Shown here one piece after another: positions 1 to 6,279 of a stretch of DNA of 6,584 bases (position 1 is its first letter; each line of letters starts with the position of its first letter). The stretch lies in NCBI GenBank assembly GCA_937868145.1, contig CALMMH010000715.1, positions 1 through 6,584 of the forward strand. Direction: 5' to 3'. A program made the position numbers and the translations under genes. This DNA comes from an uncultured Phycisphaerales bacterium. GTDB lineage: Bacteria > Planctomycetota > Phycisphaerae > Sedimentisphaerales > Anaerobacaceae. A model generated the notes under the pieces. It saw only the letters and a program-made list of their open reading frames with translations. It made no database searches and was not told where the DNA came from.

Positions 1-629
1 ACGTTCCAGGCGACGACCAGGCCGATCCAGTTGGCGGCCGGCTGGGCCATGAAGTCCCGGTAGCGGTCCGCCGTGCGATCGTCGAGGAACAGCATGATGA
101 TCTCGCTGCCGTCGAGCGGAGGCAGGGGCAGCAGATTGAAGATCAGAAGGATCAGGTTCAAAGAGAACAGAACGCTCACCACGACCGCGGCCCCGGTGAC
201 CAGGCCGGGAGATTTGGCGACGGTGACTTGAGTCCAGGTGGATTCCAGGGGCGCCGCGAACCAGCCCAGGAGCATGCCGACGCGGATGAGGGCCGCGGCG
301 AGAAAGATCAATGCGAGGTTCGCGCCGGGACCGGCCAGGGCCATCCATGCCGCCTTCTTGCGGTTGGACTGAGCCCAGTACGGATCGTAGGGCGTGCTGG
401 CCCAGCCCACCATCCACCCGCCCATGAGGAACGTGACGATCGGGACGGCGATCATGCCGATGGGCGATCTCTGCATGTGCGGGACCGGGTCGAGCGTCGC
501 CAGGCCCGCGTCGCGGGCGGTCGGGTCGCCCAGTTTCCAGGCGGCCAGACCATGGGCGGCTTCGTGAAACGTCGTCGAGATCACGAACACCGCGTACCAG
601 ACCAATCCGAGGCCCAGCTCTATAGGCAT
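1..629 (-). CDS. M50 family site-2-protease-like membrane metalloprotease, N-terminal part (3' end outside window)
   Basis: Intramembrane zinc metalloprotease of the M50/S2P class, acting in the cytoplasmic membrane; the substrate cannot be told from sequence. Read on the minus strand, 209 codons are visible before the window edge. Residues 22-26 are HEAAH, the HExxH zinc-binding and catalytic motif, inside the first hydrophobic segment (about 9-30). Further hydrophobic stretches lie at about 57-78, 96-124 (containing AGPGANL at 99-105, a motif typical of the family) and 143-168. The last runs into NLLPLPPLDG (165-174), whose Asp173 is the expected third zinc ligand. The layout resembles the short membrane-only M50B proteins with no visible PDZ domain, although one could lie beyond the edge. 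The ATG at 629 is chosen because GAAGGA lies about 9 nt upstream and the first helix begins right after it. It lies 53 bp downstream of the GH95 gene on the same strand. The family call is firm; the biological role is unknown. Confidence 0.9.
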   Translation of the reverse strand, partial: MPIELGLGLVWYAVFVISTTFHEAAHGLAAWKLGDPTARDAGLATLDPVPHMQRSPIGMIAVPIVTFLMGGWMVGWASTPYDPYWAQSNRKKAAWMALAGPGANLALIFLAAALIRVGMLLGWFAAPLESTWTQVTVAKSPGLVTGAAVVVSVLFSLNLILLIFNLLPLPPLDGSEIIMLFLDDRTADRYRDFMAQPAANWIGLVVAWN

Positions 630-638
630 CTGATGTTG

Positions 639-644
639 TCCTTC
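639..644 (-). promoter_or_regulatory. Shine-Dalgarno site of the M50 protease gene
   Basis: On the minus strand GAAGGA precedes the ATG at 629 by 9 nt. It fixes the start of the protease gene and lies in the 53-bp gap after the GH95 stop codon. That gap shows no promoter or terminator, which supports co-transcription of the two genes. Confidence 0.7.
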
Positions 645-682
645 ACTCTACCGTAGGTCTATCGCCGGGGATTGTCTTGGGT

Positions 683-3079
683 TCACCGAATCGGGGCTTC
701 GAGCGTGTAGGTTCGGCCCGGCTGGGTCGCGAATACGACGTCGTTCGGCGAGCCGCTCGTCGCGACCGGCATGCCGGCCAGGCTCACGCGAACGGGCGTC
801 GCAGTTCGCAGACGGCAGACGCCGCCGGTCTTGGAGTGAACGATGCCTCTTTCCAACTTGCCCTGGTTCCAGTAGAGATCCACCTCGAACCCGCCGCGAG
901 CGCACAGGCCTGTGACCGAGCCCTGCGGCCATGCCGTCGGCAGGGCGGGCAGCAGGTGAATCTCCCCTGCGTGGCTTTGCAGGAGCATCTCGGCGATGCC
1001 GGCGGTGCCGCCGAAGTTGCCGTCGATCTGGAACGGCGGGTGATTGTCGAACAGATTTGGCAGCGTGGATTTCACCAGTAGCTGGACCACGTTCTCATGG
1101 GCTTTGTCCGCCTCTTGCAGGCGGGCCCAGAAATTGATGATCCAGGCGCGGCTCCAGCCGGTATGGCCGCCGCCGTGAGAGAGGCGGTATTCGAGCGACT
1201 TTCGGACGGCCTGGGCCAGGTCGGGCGTGCCGCTGGGGGTGATCTGCCGGCCCGGGTGGAGTCCGAACAGGTGCGACATATGTCGATGGCCCGGCTCGGG
1301 CTCGTCATAATCCTCGATCCACTCCTGGAGCCGTCCGGTCTTGGCGCTGATCTGCAGCGGCGCCAGGTTTTTCAGGGCCGCGGAGAGCCGCTCGCGGAAC
1401 TCGGGGTCCACGTCCAGAATCGTCGCGGCTTCGATGCAGTTGGTGAACAGGTCGTGAAGGATCTCCAGGTCCATCGTCGAGCCGTAGGTGAACATGGAGG
1501 TCGAGCCGTCGGCTTTGCGGAATTGGTTTTCCGGCGAGTGGGAGGGATTCGTCACGAGCTTGCCTGCGACGGGCGTTCCGGCCGGGGCCTCGACGAGGAA
1601 ATCGAGCATGAACTCGGCGGCCCCTTTCATCAAGGGATACCCGCTTTCGCGAAGGAAGGTCTTGTCCTGCGTGAACAGGTAGTGCTCGTACGGATGCTGG
1701 GCCAGCCAGGCGGCGCCCATGAGCCAGACGCCCCAGACGCCGTCGGCGGGCGTGGTGAAGCCCCAGACGTCCGAGAGATGGTGGACGACCCAGCCGTCGC
1801 AGCCGTAGTGGACCTTGGCCGTCCGATTGCCGGACTTGACGAGGCAATCCGTCATGTAATCAAAGAGCGGCAGGTGGCACTCGGAGAGGTTGGCGACTTC
1901 CGCCAGCCAGTAATTCATTTGCAGGTTGATGTTCGTATGGTAGTCGGCGTTCCATGGGGCCGACATGTGCTCGTTCCAGAGACCCTGAAGATTGGCGGGC
2001 AAATCGCCCGGACGGGAGGAGCCGATCAGCAGGTATCGGCCGAACTGGAAGTACAGGGCCGCCAGTCCAGGGTCGGCCTGGCCCTGAGCGATCGCGGCCA
2101 GCCTCTGGTTGGTGGGCTTGTCCGCGATGGCGGTGCGTCCGAGGTCCAGCTTCACCCGGCGAAACAGTCTCTGATGGTCGGTCACGTGCCTGTCGCGCAA
2201 TTGCTCATAGGAATTCCGGACTGCCTGCAGGTGGGCGCTGCACAGGTCAGCGGGCTCCATGCCGCGGTAGCTGGTCGCTCCCGCAATCAGAAGAAGCAAC
2301 TCGTCAGCCTTCTCCACGGACAATTTGCCGTCCCGGCTGGCGATGACGCCGCCTTTGGTCTTGGCCAGGACGTGGGCCTCGAACCTCATGCCGACGTTCT
2401 CGTGGGTCTGTGGGTGCTCGCGTTTGATCCGGCCGCGAAGAAGGATCCGATCGCTGCCCTCGCTGATGCAGGTGGCGTCCTGCTGGCGGGTCATTGTCGT
2501 GGTGCAGGCGATGGCGGCGGGTTTGTCGGCGGCGATGCGAATAACGATCACGTTGTCCGGCGCCGAGGCGAAGACTTCGCGGGTGAAGCGGACGCCGTCG
2601 GCTGTCCAGGTCGTTCGGGCAATTCCCGTGTCCAGATCGAGGCTCCTCTGGTAGTCGGCGACGGCTCCGGCCGTGGGCGTGGCGATGCGGAGGTCGCCCA
2701 GGGACTGGTACGACAGCACGCCTTGAGGTTGTCCCATCATTTTTTCGCCGGCCAATTTCGTGGCCTCAGCGTTCTTGCCCTCAAAGAGCAGCCGGCGAAC
2801 CGTCGGCAGGGCTTCCAGGGCTTGTGGATTGGTGGCGTCTTGCGGGAAACCATCCCAGAGCGTGTCCTCGTTGAGCTGGATCCGCTCTTCTTCTACGCCG
2901 CCGAAGACCATGGCGCCGAGACGGCCGTTGCCGATGGGCAGGGCCTCCGTCCATTGCTTTGCGGGCTCGGTGTACCAGAGCGTCAAGTCCTGCCGATCCA
3001 TGTTGGTTTGGGCGGAGCCGACCTCAGGGAATGCGGCCAAGACGGTGATTGTAACGATCCTGACGAGCTGCATGTTCAT
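683..3079 (-). CDS. Glycoside hydrolase family 95 enzyme (probable 1,2-alpha-L-fucosidase), exported
   Basis: A 798-aa enzyme predicted to hydrolyse terminal alpha-L-fucose (some GH95 members take alpha-L-galactose) from glycans outside the cytoplasm. Residues 1-23 look like a signal peptide: a short basic start, a hydrophobic core and a VGSA-Q cleavage site. The N-terminal beta-sandwich domain opens at about 33-77 with PIGNGRLGAMVFGG and LNEDTLW, both family signatures. The (alpha/alpha)6 catalytic domain carries WNADYHTNINLQMNYW at about 376-391, giving the Asn383/Asn385 pair that activates water in GH95. RLQEWIEDYDE follows at about 583-593, where Glu586 is the candidate general acid, then HRHMSHLFGLHPG, and IDGNFGGTAGIAEM at about 685-698 with the conserved Asp686. 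A beta-rich C-terminal domain follows. Length is normal for the family. The ATG at 3079 has CGGAG 7 nt upstream and puts the signal peptide at the N terminus; in-frame Mets at 3187 and 3073 fit less well. GH95 is firm; exact sugar specificity is inference. Confidence 0.95.
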   Translation of the reverse strand: MNMQLVRIVTITVLAAFPEVGSAQTNMDRQDLTLWYTEPAKQWTEALPIGNGRLGAMVFGGVEEERIQLNEDTLWDGFPQDATNPQALEALPTVRRLLFEGKNAEATKLAGEKMMGQPQGVLSYQSLGDLRIATPTAGAVADYQRSLDLDTGIARTTWTADGVRFTREVFASAPDNVIVIRIAADKPAAIACTTTMTRQQDATCISEGSDRILLRGRIKREHPQTHENVGMRFEAHVLAKTKGGVIASRDGKLSVEKADELLLLIAGATSYRGMEPADLCSAHLQAVRNSYEQLRDRHVTDHQRLFRRVKLDLGRTAIADKPTNQRLAAIAQGQADPGLAALYFQFGRYLLIGSSRPGDLPANLQGLWNEHMSAPWNADYHTNINLQMNYWLAEVANLSECHLPLFDYMTDCLVKSGNRTAKVHYGCDGWVVHHLSDVWGFTTPADGVWGVWLMGAAWLAQHPYEHYLFTQDKTFLRESGYPLMKGAAEFMLDFLVEAPAGTPVAGKLVTNPSHSPENQFRKADGSTSMFTYGSTMDLEILHDLFTNCIEAATILDVDPEFRERLSAALKNLAPLQISAKTGRLQEWIEDYDEPEPGHRHMSHLFGLHPGRQITPSGTPDLAQAVRKSLEYRLSHGGGHTGWSRAWIINFWARLQEADKAHENVVQLLVKSTLPNLFDNHPPFQIDGNFGGTAGIAEMLLQSHAGEIHLLPALPTAWPQGSVTGLCARGGFEVDLYWNQGKLERGIVHSKTGGVCRLRTATPVRVSLAGMPVATSGSPNDVVFATQPGRTYTLEAPIR

Positions 3080-3086
3080 GTTGCGT

Positions 3087-3091
3087 CTCCG
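3087..3091 (-). promoter_or_regulatory. Shine-Dalgarno site of the GH95 gene
   Basis: CGGAG on the minus strand, 7 nt before the ATG at 3079. It decides between three in-frame Met codons (3187, 3079, 3073). The upstream one would add 36 polar, Arg-rich residues in front of the signal peptide and has no comparable site. Confidence 0.65.
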
Positions 3092-3241
3092 AAAGACAGG
3101 CATTGAATCTGCGATTGTCCTTGGGGATGGCCAAGGGACTCTCGAACAGTTCCGACACACCATATCGCAAGCTCTCCGAGAGTGCAATCACCCGTTTGCG
3201 AAACACTTCCGTGTCGATCGGAGACTGTCCCATAAGCGGCG

Positions 3242-3287
3242 GGCAGGAATCGTCTCCAAAGCCGGGAGTTTTCTGGAGAATCCTGCC
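3242..3287. repeat. Long interrupted inverted repeat (46 bp)
   Basis: The outer arms GGCAGGA (3242-3248) and TCCTGCC (3281-3287) are perfect complements. The inner arms TCTCCA (3253-3258) and TGGAGA (3274-3279) are too, separated from the outer arms by 4 nt on one side and 1 nt on the other. The central loop is about 15 nt. No run of T follows on either strand, so a standard intrinsic terminator is unlikely. It lies 162-208 bp upstream of the GH95 start. It could be an RNA hairpin in a leader or a DNA element; its function is unknown. Confidence 0.6.
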
Positions 3288-3410
3288 GGTGTAACGCATC
3301 ACCTGTCGGAATCAGTATTTCTTGCCATGTGATTATGGGGTCATTCCCATTTCGCGCACAGGTGAACTGAGCGCCGCCGAATGGATTCGACGAAACGTTC
3401 ATGTGGTTGT

Positions 3411-3438
3411 TTGTACCGACCGAATCATTACGTATGTT
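3411..3438 (+). promoter_or_regulatory. Weak candidate promoter for the PilZ gene
   Basis: TTGTAC (3411-3416), a 16-nt spacer and TATGTT (3433-3438) give a poor-to-fair sigma-70-type match. The predicted RNA start would fall near 3445, exactly where the first leader hairpin begins. That coincidence is the main reason to list it; the boxes alone would not be convincing. Confidence 0.25.
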
Positions 3439-3444
3439 TTAGAC

Positions 3445-3650
3445 GGACCCGTTTTGGCGGGTTCTCTGTGCCCTATATGGGGGGTGGAAGGTTCCCCGCC
3501 GCGGGATTCCGCGTGGGGACCCAAACCCGGGCAGGGTGTGTCGTGGGTTCCGGACGTAAACAGCGTGTCGGAGACTGCGACCGATGCTCCTGCTGCAAAC
3601 GGGCTACCATAGACGTAGGTATGGGTTCCCAGTCGTATTTGGGGGTCCCA
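3445..3650 (+). other. Probable structured 5' leader of the PilZ mRNA
   Basis: A GC-rich, hairpin-dense stretch before the PilZ gene. Hairpins visible by eye: GGACCCG/CGGGTTC (3445-3464, 6-nt loop, one G-U pair); CCCC and CGCGG pairing with CCGCG and GGGG (3494-3518, 4-nt loop); TTCCG plus ACG pairing with CGT plus CGGAG (3548-3573, 7-nt loop); and a final hairpin at 3622-3650. Some helices exclude each other: AACCC (3524-3528) can pair with GGGTT (3545-3549), which overlaps the left arm of the third hairpin. I compared it by memory with c-di-GMP riboswitch consensus sequences and saw no convincing match. It could be an unclassified cis-regulatory RNA, or simply GC-rich DNA that folds by chance. 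Confidence 0.35.
3622..3650 (+). promoter_or_regulatory. Hairpin abutting the PilZ ribosome binding site
   Basis: TGGGTTCCCA (3622-3631) can pair with the stretch from T3640 to A3650. This gives 10 pairs, two of them G-U, with one bulged U (3646) and an 8-nt loop. The right arm ends at A3650, the first base of the AAGGAGG site, so the folded hairpin stacks against or slightly masks it. Its left arm shares bases 3622-3624 with an alternative helix, CCATA (3607-3611) with TATGG (3620-3624). The two folds are therefore mutually exclusive, as expected of a translational switch. Function is inference. Confidence 0.4.
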
Positions 3651-3656
3651 AGGAGG
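3650..3656 (+). promoter_or_regulatory. Strong Shine-Dalgarno site of the PilZ gene
   Basis: AAGGAGG, with 6 nt to the ATG at 3663, is a near-perfect anti-16S match. It fixes the PilZ start at 3663 over the in-frame ATG at 3381, which has no such site. Confidence 0.85.
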
Positions 3657-3662
3657 CTTGAT

Positions 3663-4532
3663 ATGAATGACATCGTGATGCTCCAGGGCCTTGAATCCGA
3701 GACAGTGCTTCAGGCGGTTGTGCAGAGCCAGTCGGCCGCCATCATGTCGTATCTGTCCAAGGACAAATGGCACGTGGCCAAAGTGGTCATGAAGCAGCTT
3801 ACGGCCGACCCGGCGCGCAGTGGGGCGGGAAAGCTGTTCGTCGAAGGGTATCACGTTGTGGGCAAGCCTCACCCGATCAACATTCGCATCGGCCAGCCGG
3901 TGGGAATGAACTTCAAGCACGCCTACGGCAAGTTCGTGTTCGACACCGTTGTGGTGGACCTGGAGCCTTCCTCGGATCCGGAGTCCGGGGGGACCATCGT
4001 CCTGGGCGTGCCCGAACGCCTCGGCGTGATCCAGCGGCGCAGCTATTTCCGCGTCAACGTACCGCCGGTGCTCAAGGTCAACGTCGTGCTCTGGCATCGC
4101 ACGGGCAAGCGCACGGGCAATGAGAAAACGCACGCTTACTTCGAAGGCCGCCTGATGGACATCTCCGCCGGCGGCGCCCAGGTGATCGTTCCGCTGAAAC
4201 GCGGTCCGGAGACGCAAAGCGGCGCTGCGGGGGAAGCGGATTTCCACAAGGGGCAGTTCATGGGCATCCGGTTCACGCCGATGCCGTATGAGACCCCGTT
4301 GATGTTCAATGCCCAGATCCGCAACGTGCTGCCCACAGCGGACCGTTCGGGACTGTGCATCGGCCTGCAAATCGTCGGTCTGGAAGCGAGCGAAGAGGGA
4401 CGGGAGGTCCTTGGCCGTCTGGCCAAGGTGGTGGAGCACTACCACAAAGTCAACCAGCTCAACGGCACCACTCAAACCATCGATGTGTCGGCCGCAACCT
4501 CGAACGTCCCGGCGGAAGCCCTGATCGACTGA
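3663..4532 (+). CDS. PilZ domain protein with a YcgR-like N-terminal domain (probable c-di-GMP receptor)
   Basis: A 289-aa soluble protein with no signal peptide or membrane segment. The C-terminal half is a PilZ domain. RRSYFR at 125-130 supplies the arginine-rich c-di-GMP-binding motif (R126 and R130 in RxxxR), and DISAGG at 166-171 is the D/NxSxxG motif, both intact. The domain continues to about residue 240 through the strand GLCIGLQIVGL (230-240), with a polar loop of about 15 residues (181-195) before FHKGQFMGIRF. Residues 1-120 look like the beta-rich N-terminal domain of two-domain PilZ proteins such as YcgR, with GQPVGMNF (77-84) and FVFDTVVVDL (91-100) as strand-like segments. A helical region at 241-262 and a polar tail end the protein. 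The likely role is binding c-di-GMP to control motility, surface attachment or polysaccharide output, but no partner gene is nearby. It is alone on its strand and converges on pssA. PilZ is firm; the N-terminal assignment is moderate. Confidence 0.9.
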   Translation: MNDIVMLQGLESETVLQAVVQSQSAAIMSYLSKDKWHVAKVVMKQLTADPARSGAGKLFVEGYHVVGKPHPINIRIGQPVGMNFKHAYGKFVFDTVVVDLEPSSDPESGGTIVLGVPERLGVIQRRSYFRVNVPPVLKVNVVLWHRTGKRTGNEKTHAYFEGRLMDISAGGAQVIVPLKRGPETQSGAAGEADFHKGQFMGIRFTPMPYETPLMFNAQIRNVLPTADRSGLCIGLQIVGLEASEEGREVLGRLAKVVEHYHKVNQLNGTTQTIDVSAATSNVPAEALID

Positions 4533-4536
4533 CGGT

Positions 4537-5442
4537 TCAGAGCTTCGCGCTCAGATCGGGTCCGACCTCGGCCGCCGGGGTCTGGCCCGCCGGCAGCAGT
4601 TGGCTTGATTTGTGGAACGCCTTGCAGTAGAGCCACCGAGCGAAACTGCCTAAGGCGAAGTACCCGAAGATCAAGACCATCGCCGTCTGCATGCTCCACA
4701 CGACCAACCCGAGGAACAGGAGCACCCGGATCAGATAGCCGAAAGGCTTTTTGCCTCGGAGGTAGACGTTGACGATGTGCGGGTAGGGCACCCGGCTGAC
4801 CATGAGAACCCCCACGCCCAGAGTCACCAGCGGCAGGGCGTACACGACCATGTCGAGATCCGGGAACTGCTGGTAAAAGATGACCAGGCTGACGACCACG
4901 CCTGCGGCCGCGGGGCTGGGCAGGCCGGCGAAGCTCATGTGAGCCATTTCGTTTTCGTCGTTCTCGACATTGAAGCGGGCCAGTCGAATCGCGGCGCAAC
5001 TGAAGTAGACCAGGGCAGCCAACCACAGGAAGCGGTGAAGCAGGCCGCCGCCGAAGACCCCCGAGAGTTGAAACTCAGTCTCCGTCAATCGCAACATGAG
5101 AAATGCGGGGGCGACCCCAAAGCTGATCAGGTCGCACAGACTGTCGAGCTGGCCGCCGAAACTGGAGGTGCTCTGGCTCATGCGAGCCAGGCGGCCGTCC
5201 AACATATCCGCGATCATGGCCAGCAGGACCATATATCCGCCTGTGGCGTAGCAGAACAGCTTGTCGGCCTGCGGCAGATCGGCTTTGCTCGCCAGAACGC
5301 TCGCGATGAAGCCGAAGACTCCATTGAGAATCGTGACCAGAGAGGGCAGGAGGGTGATGTACTTGACGCGATGTTTTCGCACACGGCGGAACAAATGCCG
5401 CCTTGGTTTATGATTCATCATCGTATGGCGCTTACCACTCAT
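4537..5442 (-). CDS. pssA: CDP-diacylglycerol-serine O-phosphatidyltransferase (phosphatidylserine synthase)
   Basis: A 301-aa integral membrane enzyme joining CDP-diacylglycerol and L-serine to give phosphatidylserine and CMP. The CDP-alcohol phosphatidyltransferase signature DGx2ARx8Gx3Dx3D is complete: D82, G83, A86, R87, G96, D100 and D104. Hydrophobic segments lie at about 27-52, 62-81, 105-119, 134-155, 176-193, 198-216 and 236-265. The opening segment LLPSLVTILNGVFGF resembles the start of the membrane-bound (Bacillus-type) PssA family, and the direct neighbour psd supports serine rather than glycerol phosphate or inositol as acceptor. The N-terminal 25 residues are basic. The start at 5442 is the first Met after the psd stop, 17 nt away. 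The purine-rich AGAAGAA just before it is a poor, very close ribosome site, so Met codons at 5421 or 5418 remain possible, as does translational coupling to psd. Its stop codon is 4 bp from the convergent PilZ stop. Confidence 0.92.
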   Translation of the reverse strand: MSGKRHTMMNHKPRRHLFRRVRKHRVKYITLLPSLVTILNGVFGFIASVLASKADLPQADKLFCYATGGYMVLLAMIADMLDGRLARMSQSTSSFGGQLDSLCDLISFGVAPAFLMLRLTETEFQLSGVFGGGLLHRFLWLAALVYFSCAAIRLARFNVENDENEMAHMSFAGLPSPAAAGVVVSLVIFYQQFPDLDMVVYALPLVTLGVGVLMVSRVPYPHIVNVYLRGKKPFGYLIRVLLFLGLVVWSMQTAMVLIFGYFALGSFARWLYCKAFHKSSQLLPAGQTPAAEVGPDLSAKL

Positions 5443-5459
5443 TTCTTCTAGTCCCGGCC

Positions 5460-6176
5460 TTACTTGGAGGCGTGGGGAACATGGGACGATCGGAGATGGT
5501 ACTTGACCAGCGGGGTCATCCCCGCTTTCACTTTGTCCCCGATGCGAACCATACATTCTACGTTCTCGCTGGCGGAAAGGTACAATTCCGTTCGCGATCC
5601 GAATTTGATCATGCCGAACTGCTGGCCCCCGACGAGTTCCTGGCCTTCCCGGGCGGCGCACACGATCCGCCGGGCGATGGCCCCGCTGATCTGGCGGACC
5701 AGAAGGCGGTCTTGCGGATGGCCGGTCCTGACCATGGCGACATTGTTGGACTCGTTGACCTTGCCGGCCCGGGGACTCATCGCGTTGATGTACTTGCCGG
5801 GGCGGTAGGTGATCCGTTCGATCTTGGCGTCGCACGGCGCACGGTTGATGTGCGTGTTGAAGATGCTCAGGAAGATCCCCACGCGAAGCGCCGGGCCTTC
5901 GATGAACTCGGCGTCCTCAACCATTTCCACGTCCGTGATCGTCCCATCGGCCGGAGCCACCAACAGATTGTCCTGGCGCAGCGGCACGCGGTGCGGGTCT
6001 CGGAAAAACATCAGGGCCCACGCCAAAACCAGCGAGAGAATCCCCTCCAGGACGCCGACCGCCCAAAGGGGTAGCCCTACGAGTCCGAATAGTCCCACAG
6101 CGGCCATCAGCACGAGGACAGCCGCCGGATATACGACCACCTCAGGCAATCCGTACCTAGTCAAAGGAATTCGCAT
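5460..6176 (-). CDS. psd: Phosphatidylserine decarboxylase proenzyme, short (archaeal-type) form
   Basis: A 238-aa pyruvoyl-dependent enzyme converting phosphatidylserine to phosphatidylethanolamine at the membrane. Residues 13-36 and 38-56 are hydrophobic and anchor it, followed by FRDPHR (58-63). The self-cleaving site is KFGSRTELYL, in which Ser194 becomes the pyruvoyl group. Cleavage would leave a beta chain of 193 residues and an alpha chain of 45. FGSR instead of the LGST of the long Escherichia coli type is usual for short-form enzymes. Candidate Asp and His of the processing triad are Asp77 (APADGT) and His109 (FNTHINRAP). The start is the ATG at 6176, just before the first hydrophobic segment. 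The in-frame GTG at 6281 is rejected because that extension would run through an intrinsic terminator and the psd promoter. No Shine-Dalgarno sequence precedes 6176 and the promoter lies almost on top of it. It is the first gene of an operon with pssA. Confidence 0.93.
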   Translation of the reverse strand: MRIPLTRYGLPEVVVYPAAVLVLMAAVGLFGLVGLPLWAVGVLEGILSLVLAWALMFFRDPHRVPLRQDNLLVAPADGTITDVEMVEDAEFIEGPALRVGIFLSIFNTHINRAPCDAKIERITYRPGKYINAMSPRAGKVNESNNVAMVRTGHPQDRLLVRQISGAIARRIVCAAREGQELVGGQQFGMIKFGSRTELYLSASENVECMVRIGDKVKAGMTPLVKYHLRSSHVPHASK

Positions 6177-6185
6177 AGACAGCGT

Positions 6186-6214
6186 ATCATAAGCATTTCT
6201 CACAGGGGAATCAA
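6186..6214 (-). promoter_or_regulatory. Promoter of the psd-pssA operon
   Basis: On the minus strand: TTGATT (6209-6214) as the -35 box, a 17-nt spacer, and TATGAT (6186-6191) as the -10 box. The -10 matches the sigma-70 consensus at five of six bases, the -35 at four, and the spacing is ideal. Only 9 nt separate the -10 box from the psd ATG, so transcription should start about 1-3 nt before it. Confidence 0.7.
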
Positions 6215-6248
6215 CATAGAAAAGCCCGGCGAGGAATTCCTGCGGCGC

Positions 6249-6279
6249 AAAAAAGAAGGCCGACCTCCGCTTGTCGGCC
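6249..6279 (-). terminator. Intrinsic (rho-independent) terminator for minus-strand transcription
   Basis: On the minus strand GGCCGAC (6279-6273) pairs perfectly with GTCGGCC (6264-6258) across an 8-nt loop, followed at once by TTCTTTTTT (6257-6249). This is a textbook intrinsic terminator. It stops transcripts arriving from the right and insulates the psd promoter, whose -35 box begins 35 bp downstream. No convincing minus-strand gene lies between it and the window edge. Confidence 0.85.

Larger units (their letters stand above)
3080..3662. other. 583-bp divergent intergenic region between the GH95 and PilZ genes
   Basis: This region must hold the 5' ends of two diverging transcripts. The half near GH95 (3080-3300) carries a long inverted repeat and a weak open frame on the minus strand, about 3024-3299, with no recognisable family. 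That frame overlaps the start of GH95. The half near PilZ (3410-3662) carries a weak promoter candidate and a chain of potential RNA hairpins. No tRNA, known riboswitch consensus or transposon end was recognised. The plus strand is open in the PilZ frame back to about 3381, but that extension has no ribosome binding site and looks non-coding. Confidence 0.7.

Noticed and set aside
1097..3106. Open frame of 669 codons on the plus strand opposite the GH95 gene
   Set aside because: It is the shadow of the GH95 gene in GC-rich DNA. Its translation has no recognisable domain, while the minus strand carries the GH95 motifs throughout.
3211..3577. Repeat of GTGTCG-GAGACTG (3565-3577), also present with a 4-nt insertion at 3211-3227
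   Set aside because: A 9-bp exact match plus a gapped extension within about 580 bp is not far from chance, and there are no further copies or flanking duplications to suggest a mobile element.
3445..3650. 6S RNA or a known c-di-GMP riboswitch in the PilZ leader
   Set aside because: I looked for the long central-bubble hairpin of 6S RNA and for the conserved core of c-di-GMP-I riboswitches. Only loose fragments resemble them, so the leader is reported without a class.
3381..3662. N-terminal extension of the PilZ protein from an ATG at 3381, adding a cysteine cluster
   Set aside because: There is no ribosome site at 3381, whereas AAGGAGG sits 6 nt before the ATG at 3663. The extension coincides with the hairpin-rich leader and does not resemble PilZ family N termini.
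4777..5451. Plus-strand open frame of 224 codons opposite pssA, and similar frames opposite psd
   Set aside because: The opposite strand encodes complete, motif-bearing PssA and Psd. The plus-strand translations are low-complexity and match no family.
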